From: Planctomycetota bacterium
GTDB taxonomy: Bacteria; Planctomycetota; SZUA-567
NCBI GenBank assembly: GCA_031270685.1
Contig: JAISXA010000179.1
Span: forward strand, 1 to 46,715
Direction: 5' to 3'
Length of the DNA stretch: 46,715 bases
The notes beneath the pieces are model-generated. The model saw only the letters and a list, made by a program, of their open reading frames with translations. It searched no databases and was not told the DNA's origin. The position numbers were made by a program, and so were the translations under genes. Below are positions 26,131 to 34,186 of this stretch, piece by piece; within the stretch, counting starts at the first letter, position 1, and each line of letters opens with the position of its first letter.

Positions 26131-26222
26131 TGTACTTTTGCGAATTGGGCATTCCAACCGCCGAACGCCCAATTGGTAAAAATCACGATCCTTGCGGCGC
26201 AGGCGGTTTTGATATTTGCCAA
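26131..26222. repeat. Truncated copy of the two-hairpin repeat
   Basis: It holds hairpin a (GAATTGGGCATTC/GAACGCCCAATTG, loop CAACCGCC, with mismatches) and the CCTTGCGGCGCAGG spacer, but hairpin b is lost after TTTTGATATTTGCCAA. It ends 40 bp before the lipoate-ligase-like gene. The remainder of the 25824-26260 gap is moderately A/T-rich and shows no gene. Confidence 0.8.
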
Positions 26223-26260
26223 GCGGGGATCATTCCGGGGGCGAAAAGGTCCGACCGATC

Positions 26261-27100
26261 ATGCCCGAATCCGACGCCGCGCTTCCCGAACTTCCTCCGG
26301 CGAGGGCGCTCGCCTGGAGCGAATGGGCGCTCGACCATGATCTTTCCCCTTCGCCGGCCATCGCGCTGTGGCGGCCGGAAGGCGTGCATGTGGCGCTCGG
26401 GCTGGCGCAGAGCGTTGAAAAGGAGGTCCGCCTCGGAGCGAACGGCGGGTTGAACGCCGGATTGGTGCGCAGGCAGTCCGGGGGCGGCGCGGTGCTGCTG
26501 TATCCCGGCGTCCTCTGTTGGGAGGCGATTGCGGGCCTTGACTTCGTCAAGCGCGCCGGAGGCGGCGACGGCATTCGCGCGGCGTACCGGGCTTTGTGCG
26601 GGCCGGTGATCGCCGGTCTCGGGCGGCTGGGCGTATCCGCCTTTTTCGCCGGCGTGTCCGACCTGGCGGTGGACGGCGCGGCGGAGGAGGGGAACCGGCG
26701 GAAAGTGGCCGGTACGGCGCAACTCAGGCGGCGGGGACGGGCGCTGGTTCACGGCGCCCTCCTGGCGGAGGCCGACGTCTCGGCGATGTCCGAATACCTG
26801 CTCCCGCCTTCGGCCGCGCCCGAGTACCGGGACGGGCGTTCGCATCGCGGCTTCTGCGTTTCCTTGAAGGAACTCCTCGGGCGGGGGGACGCCCACCCCG
26901 GTGCCGTACTCCGCGAGACGGCGGCGGCGATCGCGGAGGCCGCGCGGGAAGCGGGCTGGAGGGTGTTGCCGCCGCCGTCGGCGCTCGCTCCCCCGGCCGC
27001 CGACCTGGAGCGGAACAAATACCTGAGCCCGGCGTGGAACTGGCGGCGGGAGAGGAGGCGAACCGAAAAAAAGTCCACTACAACGGAAAGTCGGCGATAA
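26261..27100 (+). CDS. Lipoate-protein ligase A-like protein (biotin/lipoate ligase family)
   Basis: A 279-residue protein with the fold signatures of lipoate/octanoate transferases: LVRRQSGGGAVLLYPGVLCW (the RRxSGGG nucleotide/acyl loop) and, after a V-S-D-L block, RKVAGTAQLRRRGRALVHGALL, where the lysine of KVAGTAQ is the usual acyl-site lysine. It would attach lipoate or octanoate to a carrier protein. The sequence is diverged, so salvage ligase versus transferase cannot be decided. The ATG at 26261 is 11 bases from AAAAGG; an in-frame start further upstream would lie in repeat DNA. The basic C-terminal tail (KKSTTTESRR) is encoded partly by AAAGTCCAC, the boundary motif of the repeats. 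Confidence 0.8.
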   Translation: MPESDAALPELPPARALAWSEWALDHDLSPSPAIALWRPEGVHVALGLAQSVEKEVRLGANGGLNAGLVRRQSGGGAVLLYPGVLCWEAIAGLDFVKRAGGGDGIRAAYRALCGPVIAGLGRLGVSAFFAGVSDLAVDGAAEEGNRRKVAGTAQLRRRGRALVHGALLAEADVSAMSEYLLPPSAAPEYRDGRSHRGFCVSLKELLGRGDAHPGAVLRETAAAIAEAAREAGWRVLPPPSALAPPAADLERNKYLSPAWNWRRERRRTEKKSTTTESRR

Positions 27101-27275
27101 AACCGGCCAGCGCTAACAAGGCGGCCGGCCAGCGCAACTTATATGCCTTCATGCGGACTCCGGAACCGCCACGGTTGCTGAAAGCGCGAAAACATCCGCC
27201 CGCCCCGCGATGGCCAGGGGATCCCGCGCGGCGCCCCGCAATGCCGGAAGTTTCCGCGGGCGAGCCTTGGAGGCT

Positions 27276-28442
27276 TCAGTGCCACCGCAGCCCGAATTCG
27301 TACATCGCCAACACGTTGGCGAGCGGGGTGTCGGGCTGAATATGGTGCGCGCTGGCCATGACGTACCCGCCGTCGCGGCCGAGAATTCCCGAGAGCGTCC
27401 TGATCGCTTCGCGGACATCGTCCGCGCCGCTTTTCGGCAGCAAATCGACGATGTCGACGCCGCCGTGAAACGCGAGCCGAGCGCCGTAATCCCGCTTGAG
27501 CGACGCGGGATCCATGCCGGCGGTGTTGGGCTGGATCGGGTTGAGGACGTCGATGCCCATCTCGATCAGGGGTTCGACGATTTCCCGCATCGCCCCGTCG
27601 GAATGATACATGACCTGTTTCCCGCGCTTCCGCGCGACGTCGATGAGGCGCTGGTGGTGCGGGCGGATGAATTCCTCCCACATCTCCGCCGATATCATCA
27701 TGCCGGCGTTCGACGCGACGTCGTCGTAGAAATAGACCATGTCCACCGCGTCGCCGGCGGCGGCGAGCGCCCGGTCGGCCGTCTCCGCTAGCACCTCGGC
27801 GATGCGGCCCATGATGAAGGCGGGGATGTCCGGATCAAGCGCCAGGTCCATCATGAACTGGTCCATGCCCCGAAGCTGCCAGGCCAGCTCGAACACGGAA
27901 CCGATGCGGTAGCGCAGGTGCTTTTGCCCGCCGGCATGCAGTTTCTCCGCCTCCTCGCGCAGGCGCGAGAAATCGAACCAGGACGCCGCGGGCCAGGGGT
28001 GCTTTTCCAGGTCGGCGACGGATTCGGCTTCGCGGAGGACCGGGACGCTTTCCTCGTAAACCGCGGTTCCGGTGTTCTGGGTCTTGAAGATCCGCCCGAA
28101 AACGTCCCGCGCCGTCCCCTCGCCGGTGCGGAGCCGCCACATGCGCGAAGGCGTGGAGCGGCTGCCGACGTCCCACCATTCGACCCGGCCCGAATAGGGC
28201 AGCTTGTCGAGCGGCGGCGCGCAGAACTGGTCGTAGGAAAGGACGCGGCAATCGATCTCGAGGCGGCGGAGGATATCCTCCCGGACGGGATCGAAATACT
28301 GGTCGTCGGAGAGCGCCGCCGGGGCCAGTCCGAAATGCGCCTCCAATCGGCGCCAGATCTCCGGGGTGGCGAGAAAATCGACGGGCAGACGGTCGGGCGC
28401 CCGATGCGCCACCGCCGCGTTGACGCGTTCGCGGGAATTCAT
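27276..28442 (-). CDS. UroD/MtaA-fold protein, last gene of the ribose operon
   Basis: A 388-residue member of the uroporphyrinogen decarboxylase/corrinoid-methyltransferase superfamily, with the N-terminal NSRERVNAAVAHRAPDRLPVDF and the final GGYVMASAHHIQPDTPLANVLAMYE. Zinc methyltransferases (MtaA, CmuA) have H-x-C and a second Cys; here these read HSDG (His280) and SAHH, so both cysteines are missing. It also lacks the features of true HemE. Relatives of this sort occur in carbohydrate gene clusters, with no known reaction. The gene starts 10 bp after rbsD on the same strand, so it belongs to the ribose operon. Function not assigned. Confidence 0.85.
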   Translation of the reverse strand: MNSRERVNAAVAHRAPDRLPVDFLATPEIWRRLEAHFGLAPAALSDDQYFDPVREDILRRLEIDCRVLSYDQFCAPPLDKLPYSGRVEWWDVGSRSTPSRMWRLRTGEGTARDVFGRIFKTQNTGTAVYEESVPVLREAESVADLEKHPWPAASWFDFSRLREEAEKLHAGGQKHLRYRIGSVFELAWQLRGMDQFMMDLALDPDIPAFIMGRIAEVLAETADRALAAAGDAVDMVYFYDDVASNAGMMISAEMWEEFIRPHHQRLIDVARKRGKQVMYHSDGAMREIVEPLIEMGIDVLNPIQPNTAGMDPASLKRDYGARLAFHGGVDIVDLLPKSGADDVREAIRTLSGILGRDGGYVMASAHHIQPDTPLANVLAMYEFGLRWH

Positions 28443-28452
28443 TGCCGTGTCC

Positions 28453-28932
28453 TTATCCTGGGCGTTTTTCCTGGTACGACGCGCGTTCCCGATAGAAGTC
28501 GGGAGTGATCACCCCGGGCTTCCTAAACCAGAACGGGGCGTCGATGCCGGAGCAGAGAATGACGTTGCCCCACGGATCCATGGCGCCGGTTCGCACCACA
28601 TACTTGGCGCCGGTCTTCGCCAGCTTCATGAATTCGTCGTAGGGGAGCGTTTCGACCGGGCAGCGGTCGATCATGCCCTCGATCCTGGAGTACAGCGGCG
28701 GGTTGAACTGCTTCTGCTCCGCCGCGACGATGCAGCGCTCGTAGATCAGGTCGCCGATGACGAGATCGAGAACCTCGGCGATTCCCGGCTTGTCGGCCTC
28801 TATCGCCAGGTCGACGCGCTTTTCGTCGCCGGGAATGGGAAAGCCGGCGTCGCAGACGACCAGCAAGTCGCCGTGGCCCATGTCGGCGATGGCCTGGTTC
28901 AACCGCTTGTTCAGTATGCGTCCCTTTTTCAT
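28453..28932 (-). CDS. rbsD: D-ribose pyranase RbsD
   Basis: A 159-residue enzyme interconverting beta-pyranose and beta-furanose forms of ribose, so that ribokinase gets the furanose. It aligns with E. coli RbsD from the first residues: MKKGRILNKRLNQAIADMGH, LLVVCDAGFPIP, RIDLA-like block, and at the end VVRTGAMDPWGNVILCSGI (RTGE-x-x-P-Y-A-N-I-I-L region). The catalytic His20 equivalent is in MGHGD. It has about 20 extra C-terminal residues. ATG 28932 is preferred to the in-frame TTG at 28944, since GGAGAAAGG lies in front of it. Confidence 0.94.
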   Translation of the reverse strand: MKKGRILNKRLNQAIADMGHGDLLVVCDAGFPIPGDEKRVDLAIEADKPGIAEVLDLVIGDLIYERCIVAAEQKQFNPPLYSRIEGMIDRCPVETLPYDEFMKLAKTGAKYVVRTGAMDPWGNVILCSGIDAPFWFRKPGVITPDFYRERASYQEKRPG

Positions 28933-28959
28933 GCCTTTCTCCAAATTCGCGCCGCCGGA

Positions 28960-29886
28960 TCATTTTCCGGCCATGAGTTCCTCCACCCGCCCGCGGTACG
29001 GAATGGACTCCACCACGCCTTTGACGGTGACCGACAGTCCCGCGGCGTGATTGGCGAACACCACCGCGTCGACCAACCCTTTCCCCTCGGCCAGCGCCAC
29101 CGCGAGGGCGGAACTGAAAGTGTCGCCCGCGCCGGTGGAATCGACCGTCTCCACCCTGATTCCCGGAACCGCCCGATCCAGATCCGCCGTTTTTATGTAC
29201 GCGCCCTTGTCGCCGAGCGTCACCACGGCGGATACGCCGAATTTTTCATGCAAGCCGCGGGCCAGCTCCCCGCCCTCCGGAACCGAATCCAGGCCCAGCA
29301 TGGCGGCGGCCTCGGTTTCATTGGGCGTTATATAGGTGGTTTTCCCGACCACCGCGTCCGGCAGCGGCGAGAACGGGGCGGGATTGAGGATCACCGGCAC
29401 GCCCAGCTCGTGCGCCATCGCGATCGCCTCGGCGACCGCCTCGAGGTTGGCCTCGAGCTGGAGCAGGAGGATTTTCGAGCCCGCGACCGCGGCGCGCATC
29501 GCCCTGATGTCCTTGGGGGAAATCAGTTCGCTGCCGCCGAGGCCGATGACGATTTCGTTGTCGCCGTTCGCGTCGACGTAAATCAGGCCGACGCCGGTCG
29601 AGGTCTTGTCGGTGCGCATGACGCGCTCGACGTTTATTCCCTCGCTTTTGAGCATGGCGAGGGCCTCGTCGCCGAACTTGTCCATTCCCAGCATCGCCCC
29701 GTAGATCACGTCGCCGCCGAGGCGGGCGGCGCCGATGGCTTGGTTCGACCCCTTGCCGCCGTGAAAACTGTTGAAGTTCCGGCCCTTGACCGTTTCGCCG
29801 GGACGCGGAAACCGGTCGCACTCGATGGTCATGCCGACCGCGTAATTGCCGATCACGGCAATGACCGGTTTGTCGCCGTTGGGCAT
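28960..29886 (-). CDS. rbsK: Ribokinase RbsK
   Basis: A 308-residue PfkB-family kinase phosphorylating ribose at O5. The sugar-binding FNSFHGGKGSNQAIGAARLGG, the anion hole and catalytic Asp in VDSTGAGDTFSSALAVAL, and the ribokinase-type LNPAPFSPLPD and ITPNETEAAAMLG blocks are all present. GGGAG lies before the ATG. It is 27 bp upstream of rbsD in one transcript. The gap between it and rbsB carries two hairpins, so the enzyme genes are probably expressed less than the binding protein. Confidence 0.95.
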   Translation of the reverse strand: MPNGDKPVIAVIGNYAVGMTIECDRFPRPGETVKGRNFNSFHGGKGSNQAIGAARLGGDVIYGAMLGMDKFGDEALAMLKSEGINVERVMRTDKTSTGVGLIYVDANGDNEIVIGLGGSELISPKDIRAMRAAVAGSKILLLQLEANLEAVAEAIAMAHELGVPVILNPAPFSPLPDAVVGKTTYITPNETEAAAMLGLDSVPEGGELARGLHEKFGVSAVVTLGDKGAYIKTADLDRAVPGIRVETVDSTGAGDTFSSALAVALAEGKGLVDAVVFANHAAGLSVTVKGVVESIPYRGRVEELMAGK

Positions 29887-29904
29887 GGTTTTCTCCCTGA
29901 AACT

Positions 29905-29956
29905 GAACGTTTACAAAACGGCGATCAAACCGCCAATCGCCGTTTTGCAAAAGTTC
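29905..29956. repeat. AAACCGCC-loop hairpin between rbsB and rbsK
   Basis: Arms 29905-29925 and 29936-29956 pair at 19 of 21 positions; the centre is CAAACCGCCA. The stem (CAAAACGGCGAT) recalls hairpin b of the two-hairpin repeat, and the ends read GAAC/GTTC. It lies 18 bp upstream of the rbsK ATG. Confidence 0.85.
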
Positions 29957-30011
29957 GGTAAAAAGCCGATTCTCCGCATGGTCACGGAATGCCTTGGTCC
30001 GCCTTGCCACT

Positions 30012-30055
30012 ACAACGCTATATTTGCGATGCGGTTCTCGCAAATATAGCGTTGT
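30012..30055. repeat. 18-bp perfect hairpin directly after rbsB, variant loop
   Basis: Arms 30012-30029 and 30038-30055 are perfect reverse complements (ACAACGCTATATTTGCGA). The loop TGCGGTTC is the reverse complement of GAACCGCA, a variant of the family loop. The stem has no similarity to any other stem in the window. It starts five bases past the rbsB stop on the transcribed strand, where it can act as a 3' stabiliser or partial terminator. Confidence 0.88.
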
Positions 30056-30059
30056 GGAA

Positions 30060-30998
30060 TTAGCCGATCGGCTCGCCGTCCTCTAGCTTCTGGAGGTATT
30101 CGTCGATGTTCTTTTCGTCGACGCGCAGGATGCCGGTGTCGACGCTGACCGGCGGCTTTTTCTCCACGACGTAGCGGTAGAGACCTTCGACCGGCTTGTA
30201 GCCCTGCTGGAACGGATTCTGCGACAGCGAGGCGTTGGTGCCGCCGGCCTTGATGTTGTCGAGGGTCTCGGGAACCAGGTCGTGGCCGACGTGTTTGATC
30301 GCGCCCGCCTTGCCGAGGCGGAGCAGCGCGCGGCCGGTCGCCGGGGTGGTCGCGGCGTCGAGCGAGGCGATGCCGGTCAGATCCGGATTGGCTATGATGG
30401 CGTTCTCGATCGCGGCGTACTGGCTCTGTTCCTCCCAGCCGGTGGAGATGGTGTTGACGATCTCCACGCCGGGGAACTTCTTCATGCCTTCGCGAACGCC
30501 CTTCTCGCGGTCCTGCGACCAGGAAGCGGCGGCTTCGCCGGTGATGATCAGGATCCTGCCCTTGCCGCCCATGTACTTCGAGAGGATGGCGGCCTGCTCG
30601 ATGCCGCCCTCGACCAGGTTCTGGCCGTAAAACGCCATGCGCTTGGAGCCGTCGGCGTCGGAATTGAAGGTGACGGTGGGAATGCCGGCGGCGATCGCCT
30701 TGTCGATCATGGGATTGAGCGCCTCGCCGTTGACGTTGGAGACGGCGAGGCCGTCCACCCTCTTGGTGATGGCGTTTTCGATGATCGCCACCTGCTCGTC
30801 GACCTTGATGCCGATCGGACCCACGAATTCCACGTCCGCGCCGAGGTCCTTGCCGGCGGTCAGCGAACCGTTCTTGATGACCTGGCCGAATTCAAGGCCG
30901 GTATCGTGGTAGACCACGGTGATACGCACCTGCCCGGCGCAAGCCGCGCCCGCCGCCACGGCCAACGCGCCAACCGCGAGAAGCAATGTCCTTTTCAT
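30060..30998 (-). CDS. rbsB: Ribose-type periplasmic sugar-binding protein RbsB
   Basis: A 312-residue secreted binding protein with a signal peptide ending near AACAG. Family blocks include VDGLAVSNVNGEALNPMIDKAIAAGIPTVTFNSDAD, MGGKGRILIITGEAAASWSQDREKG and SLDAATTPATGRALL. The first strand (RITVVYHDTGLEFGQVIKNG) is diverged from E. coli RbsB, so the ligand might be another pentose, but the presence of rbsD and rbsK argues for ribose. A perfect GGAGG precedes the ATG. A 76-bp gap with a GCCCGT/ACGGGC hairpin (31036-31050) separates it from the ATPase gene. Confidence 0.88.
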   Translation of the reverse strand: MKRTLLLAVGALAVAAGAACAGQVRITVVYHDTGLEFGQVIKNGSLTAGKDLGADVEFVGPIGIKVDEQVAIIENAITKRVDGLAVSNVNGEALNPMIDKAIAAGIPTVTFNSDADGSKRMAFYGQNLVEGGIEQAAILSKYMGGKGRILIITGEAAASWSQDREKGVREGMKKFPGVEIVNTISTGWEEQSQYAAIENAIIANPDLTGIASLDAATTPATGRALLRLGKAGAIKHVGHDLVPETLDNIKAGGTNASLSQNPFQQGYKPVEGLYRYVVEKKPPVSVDTGILRVDEKNIDEYLQKLEDGEPIG

Positions 30999-31074
30999 GC
31001 CGAACTCCTCCCCATGCCTGTCGATCCACAGTCCTGCCCGTCAAACGGGCGCCCGATGCGACCGCCCGCCACGC

Positions 31075-32586
31075 TCACAACGCGTGGCGCATAATTCCTT
31101 CGCGACAGATGTCACCGCCCTCGAGGCAGGCCGAAAGCCCGCCGTGGCGCATCACCAGCACCCGGTCGGATTCGGACACGATCTCCGCCAGTTCCGAGGA
31201 CACGATGATCACCGACAGCCCCTTGTCCCGCAGATCCTTGATGATGCGGAAAATCTCGGCCTTCGCGCCGACGTCGATGCCGCGCGTCGGCTCGTCCACC
31301 AGCAGGATGCGCGGGTTCGCGGCCAGCCATTTGGCGATGACCACTTTCTGCTGGTTGCCGCCGGACAGGTTCCGGGCCAACTGGCGCTCGGACGAGGTCT
31401 TGATCGACAGCCCGCGCCGCGCTTCCGCGTAGACGTCCCGCATCGCCCCCCGGCGCAGCAGGCCGAACCTGCCGCTCATGGCCGCGGGGTTGGCGGAGTT
31501 GACGTTTTCGAGAACGGTCATCCGCGGGAAAATGCCGGCGTCGCGCCGGTTCTCCGGCGCCATGGCGAAGCCGTTGGCGATGGCTTCCGCTGGGCTGGCG
31601 TTGCGGATCGGCTTGCCGAAGGCGGTTATTTCGCCCGACCATTTCGGGGCCAGCCCGAAGAGGGTTTCCAGAACCTCGGTCCGGCCGGCGCCCTGAAGGC
31701 CGTAGATCCCCAGGATTTCCCGTTCGTAAAGGTCGAAGGAGACGCCGTCGAAACAGCCGGGGCGCGACAGGTTGCGCACCGAAAGAACCGCCTTATCCCC
31801 CCGCCCGCCCGGACCGCGCCTCCCCGGCCGGCTCCCGCCCAGCTCGGCGCCCAGTTCGCGCCCTGCGATCAGCGACACGATCTGGTCGGGATTCGCCTGT
31901 TCGCGCCCGTAGGTGCCGTGGTAGGATCCGTCGCGCAACACCGATATGCGGTCCGCGACGGCGAACACCTCCTCCATGCGGTGCGAGATGTAGATGATCG
32001 TCACGCCGGATTCGCGGAGGTCGCGGATGGTCTTGAACAACGCCTCCGACTCCTTGAGGCTCAGCGCCGAAGTCGGCTCGTCCATGACCAGGATGCGCGC
32101 GTCGAGGCTGATCGCGCGGGCGATCTCGACCACCTGCTGGTTCGCGACGTTCAGCGTCCGCACCAGGCTGTCCGGGTCCACGGGCGATCCGAGCCGCCCG
32201 AGAATCCCTTTCGCCGCGGCGCGCATCATCCCCCAGCGCACCTTGCCGCCGCCGAGTTCCCGCTCGCGCCCGAGGAAGATGTTTTCGGCGACGGTCAGGT
32301 TCGGGCACAGCCGCAGCTCCTGGTACACGACGCCGATGCCCAGGCTCCTCGCCGCGTGGGGATCGGCGATGCGGGTCTCCCTGCCGTCCAGCAGGAGCCG
32401 GCCGCCGTCCGGGGGGTATTCCCCCCCGAGGATGTTCATGAGTGTGGACTTGCCGGCCCCGTTCTCGCCAACCAGCGCATGGACCTCGCCCCGATCGGAG
32501 GTCCCGATGGCGAAGCTCACGCCCTTGAGCGCTTGGACGCCGGGAAAGCTTTTTTTCAGGTCGCGGAACTCGATGAGCGGCGTCAT
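31075..32586 (-). CDS. rbsA: Ribose-type ABC transporter ATP-binding protein RbsA
   Basis: A 503-residue double ATPase of the CUT2 family. Domain 1: [23 protein letters not shown] and ILVMDEPTSALS. Domain 2: degenerate Walker A GLQGAGRTE, signature LSGGNQQKV, Walker B LLVDEPTRG. A linker with a Gly/Arg-rich patch (GGSRPGRRGPGGRGD) joins the halves and is longer than usual. The ATG at 32586 overlaps the permease stop by four bases (ATGA); the in-frame sequence upstream is the permease in another frame. Assigned to ribose from the operon. Confidence 0.92.
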   Translation of the reverse strand: MTPLIEFRDLKKSFPGVQALKGVSFAIGTSDRGEVHALVGENGAGKSTLMNILGGEYPPDGGRLLLDGRETRIADPHAARSLGIGVVYQELRLCPNLTVAENIFLGRERELGGGKVRWGMMRAAAKGILGRLGSPVDPDSLVRTLNVANQQVVEIARAISLDARILVMDEPTSALSLKESEALFKTIRDLRESGVTIIYISHRMEEVFAVADRISVLRDGSYHGTYGREQANPDQIVSLIAGRELGAELGGSRPGRRGPGGRGDKAVLSVRNLSRPGCFDGVSFDLYEREILGIYGLQGAGRTEVLETLFGLAPKWSGEITAFGKPIRNASPAEAIANGFAMAPENRRDAGIFPRMTVLENVNSANPAAMSGRFGLLRRGAMRDVYAEARRGLSIKTSSERQLARNLSGGNQQKVVIAKWLAANPRILLVDEPTRGIDVGAKAEIFRIIKDLRDKGLSVIIVSSELAEIVSESDRVLVMRHGGLSACLEGGDICREGIMRHAL

Positions 32587-33569
32587 GCCTGAGCGTCCTT
32601 TCGGGTCCATTTGTCGATGGCGACCGCGCCGACGATGACCGCGCCGATGATGGTCATCTGCCAGAACGGCGACACCCCGAGGAGCACGATGCCGTTGTTG
32701 AGGACGCCCATGATGAGGACGCCGATGAGCGTTCCGAGAATGGTGCCTTCGCCGCCGGAGAGGGTGGTCCCGCCGATGATGACGGCGGCGATGGCGTTGA
32801 GTTCCATCCCCTGCCCGGTCGTGCCCTGGACATTGCCGAGGAAGGCGATGTTGAGCTGTCCGGCGATGGCCGAGAGCAGCCCGGCGATGCCGAAGGCGGC
32901 GATCTTGACCAGCTTGTCGTTGATGCCCGACGCCCTGGCGGCGGCGCGGCTGCCGCCCACCGCGCGCATCCGGAAGCCGAGCAGGGTGTGATGGTACAGG
33001 AAATAGGCGGCGATCACCACCGCCGCGAACACCAGGCTCATCACCGGGATCTCGCCGACCCTGCCCTGGCCCATGAACAGGAACCAGTCGAGGCCGTCCG
33101 CCTTGACGGTCCGGGGCGAGATGTTCACCACCCGCCCGCCGCTGAAGATCAGCGCCAGCCCCCGGGCCGCGTTCATCATGCCCAGCGTCACGATCATCGC
33201 CGGAATGCGCACCTGGGCGACGAGGACGCCGTTGGCGACGCCGAAGAAGACGCCCGCCGCGAGCCCGAGAATCACGCTCGATCCGACCGCGTGGCCGCCC
33301 ACCATCAGGACGCCGGCGGCGATGCCGGCGGCCCCGTAGATGGAGCCGACGGAGAGGTCGATCTCGCCGCAGACGATCACCAGCGTCATGCCCATGGCGA
33401 TTATGCCGAGGAGCGACACCTGCCTGACGATGTTGATGAAATTGGAGATGTTGAAGAAATACGGCGACAGCAGCGAAAAAAGGACGACGATCAGGGCCAG
33501 GGCCAGCGCGACGCCGAGCTCGCGCATGTTGAAAAGCCCGAACCGTCCGCGCCCGGTTGCTTCCGGCAT
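32583..33569 (-). CDS. rbsC: Ribose-type ABC transporter permease RbsC
   Basis: A 328-residue permease with the RbsC blocks MGMTLVIVCGEIDLSVGSIYG, VRIPAMIVTLGMMNAARGLALI, AVGGSRAAARASGI and AIAAVIIGGTTLSGGEGTILGTLIGVLI. It is the first gene of the ribose operon, unlike the order D-A-C-B-K in enterics. TTTGGAG lies close before the ATG. A strong promoter is 125 bp upstream. Confidence 0.93.
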   Translation of the reverse strand: MPEATGRGRFGLFNMRELGVALALALIVVLFSLLSPYFFNISNFINIVRQVSLLGIIAMGMTLVIVCGEIDLSVGSIYGAAGIAAGVLMVGGHAVGSSVILGLAAGVFFGVANGVLVAQVRIPAMIVTLGMMNAARGLALIFSGGRVVNISPRTVKADGLDWFLFMGQGRVGEIPVMSLVFAAVVIAAYFLYHHTLLGFRMRAVGGSRAAARASGINDKLVKIAAFGIAGLLSAIAGQLNIAFLGNVQGTTGQGMELNAIAAVIIGGTTLSGGEGTILGTLIGVLIMGVLNNGIVLLGVSPFWQMTIIGAVIVGAVAIDKWTRKDAQA

Positions 33570-33701
33570 GCTCCAAACCCCTCCGCAGTGTGGCCTCCGC
33601 GATCGCGGTGCGTCCGCGCGACAGGAGCGGCGGGCGAAAGCCGGGGGGAAAACCGGGAATTCCGGCGGAATGACGCGGACCGCGAACCTGTGGACGAGGA
33701 T

Positions 33702-33729
33702 ATTCTAACAAACTAACGGTATTTGTAAA
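33702..33729 (-). promoter_or_regulatory. rbsC: Promoter of the ribose operon with A/T-rich upstream region
   Basis: On the minus strand: TTTACA (33724-33729, 5/6), 16-bp spacer, TAGAAT (33702-33707, 5/6). Immediately upstream is a nearly pure A/T stretch (33730-33759) that would serve as an UP element. Predicted start near 33695, leader about 125 nt. No operator was recognised. Confidence 0.65.
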
Positions 33730-33752
33730 TATAAAATCATAAATTATAAAAA

Positions 33753-33823
33753 TAATATCTGAACTTTTGCCAATTGGGCATTCAAACCGCCGAATGCCCA
33801 ATTGGTAAAAATCCGGTAATATC
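33753..33823. repeat. Single-hairpin version of the two-hairpin repeat, flanked by 7-bp direct repeats
   Basis: The element 33760-33816 (TGAACTTTTGCCAATTGGG ... GGTAAAAATCCGG) is hairpin a alone, with loop AAACCGCC and stem CCAATTGGGCATTC, identical in the stem to 19185-19220. TAATATC occurs at 33753-33759 and 33817-33823, a possible target duplication. Confidence 0.75.
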
Positions 33824-33828
33824 ACAGA

Positions 33829-34026
33829 GTGGACTTTTGGAGGAAATCGGGCCAACCGCCGCCCGATTTCCTCCAAAGATGTTACTGCTTACGGATCAAT
33901 GGGTTGATTTTTCGTCAGGTCGGGCGATACCGCCGACCTTGCAATAATTCCCGACGCAAAATGTAAACCCAAGAAACTTTGGAGAGAATCAAACGGCGGT
34001 TTGTTTGATTTCCTCCAAAAGTCGAC
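33829..34026. repeat. About 195-bp composite repeat, copy 3 (inverted, nearly identical to copy 2)
   Basis: It starts GTGGACTTTTGGAGG and ends TCCAAAAGTCGAC. It has the same order as 19305-19501: GGAGGAAATCGGGC stem with CAACCGCC loop, core with CGTCAGGTCGGGCGATACCG, then GGAGAGAATCAAAC stem with loop GGCGGTTT. The long stretch GATTTTTCGTCAGG to GTAAACCCAAGAAAC is identical to copy 2 by eye. Confidence 0.9.
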
Positions 34027-34048
34027 TAAGTTTATATACTGAAGTTTT

Positions 34049-34162
34049 GCAACGTAGCAAGTTTGGGTCGAGTTGAGGAAAAAACAACCCATTGAAACGA
34101 AAGTGGTTGAATTTTTAAAGGAAATCGGGCGGCGGTTGGCCCGCTTTCCTTTAAAAGTCGAC
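34049..34162. repeat. 113-bp intergenic repeat, copy 2, directly before hsp20
   Basis: Homologous to 8531-8644. It ends with a hairpin (TTTAAAGGAAATCGGGC stem, one mismatch, loop GGCGGTTG), eight bases before the ribosome site AAAAGGAG of the first small heat-shock gene. With the two preceding elements it fills 33753-34162; apart from the ribose promoter and a lone TATACT at 34035, the 617-bp gap 33570-34186 holds nothing else I can name. Confidence 0.87.
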
Positions 34163-34186
34163 CACCAGATAAAAGGAGTATATATT

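Noticed and set aside
34035-34040. TATACT as -10 box of the hsp20 promoter
   Set aside because: No -35 sequence at 15-19 bp, and the site lies between two repeat elements.
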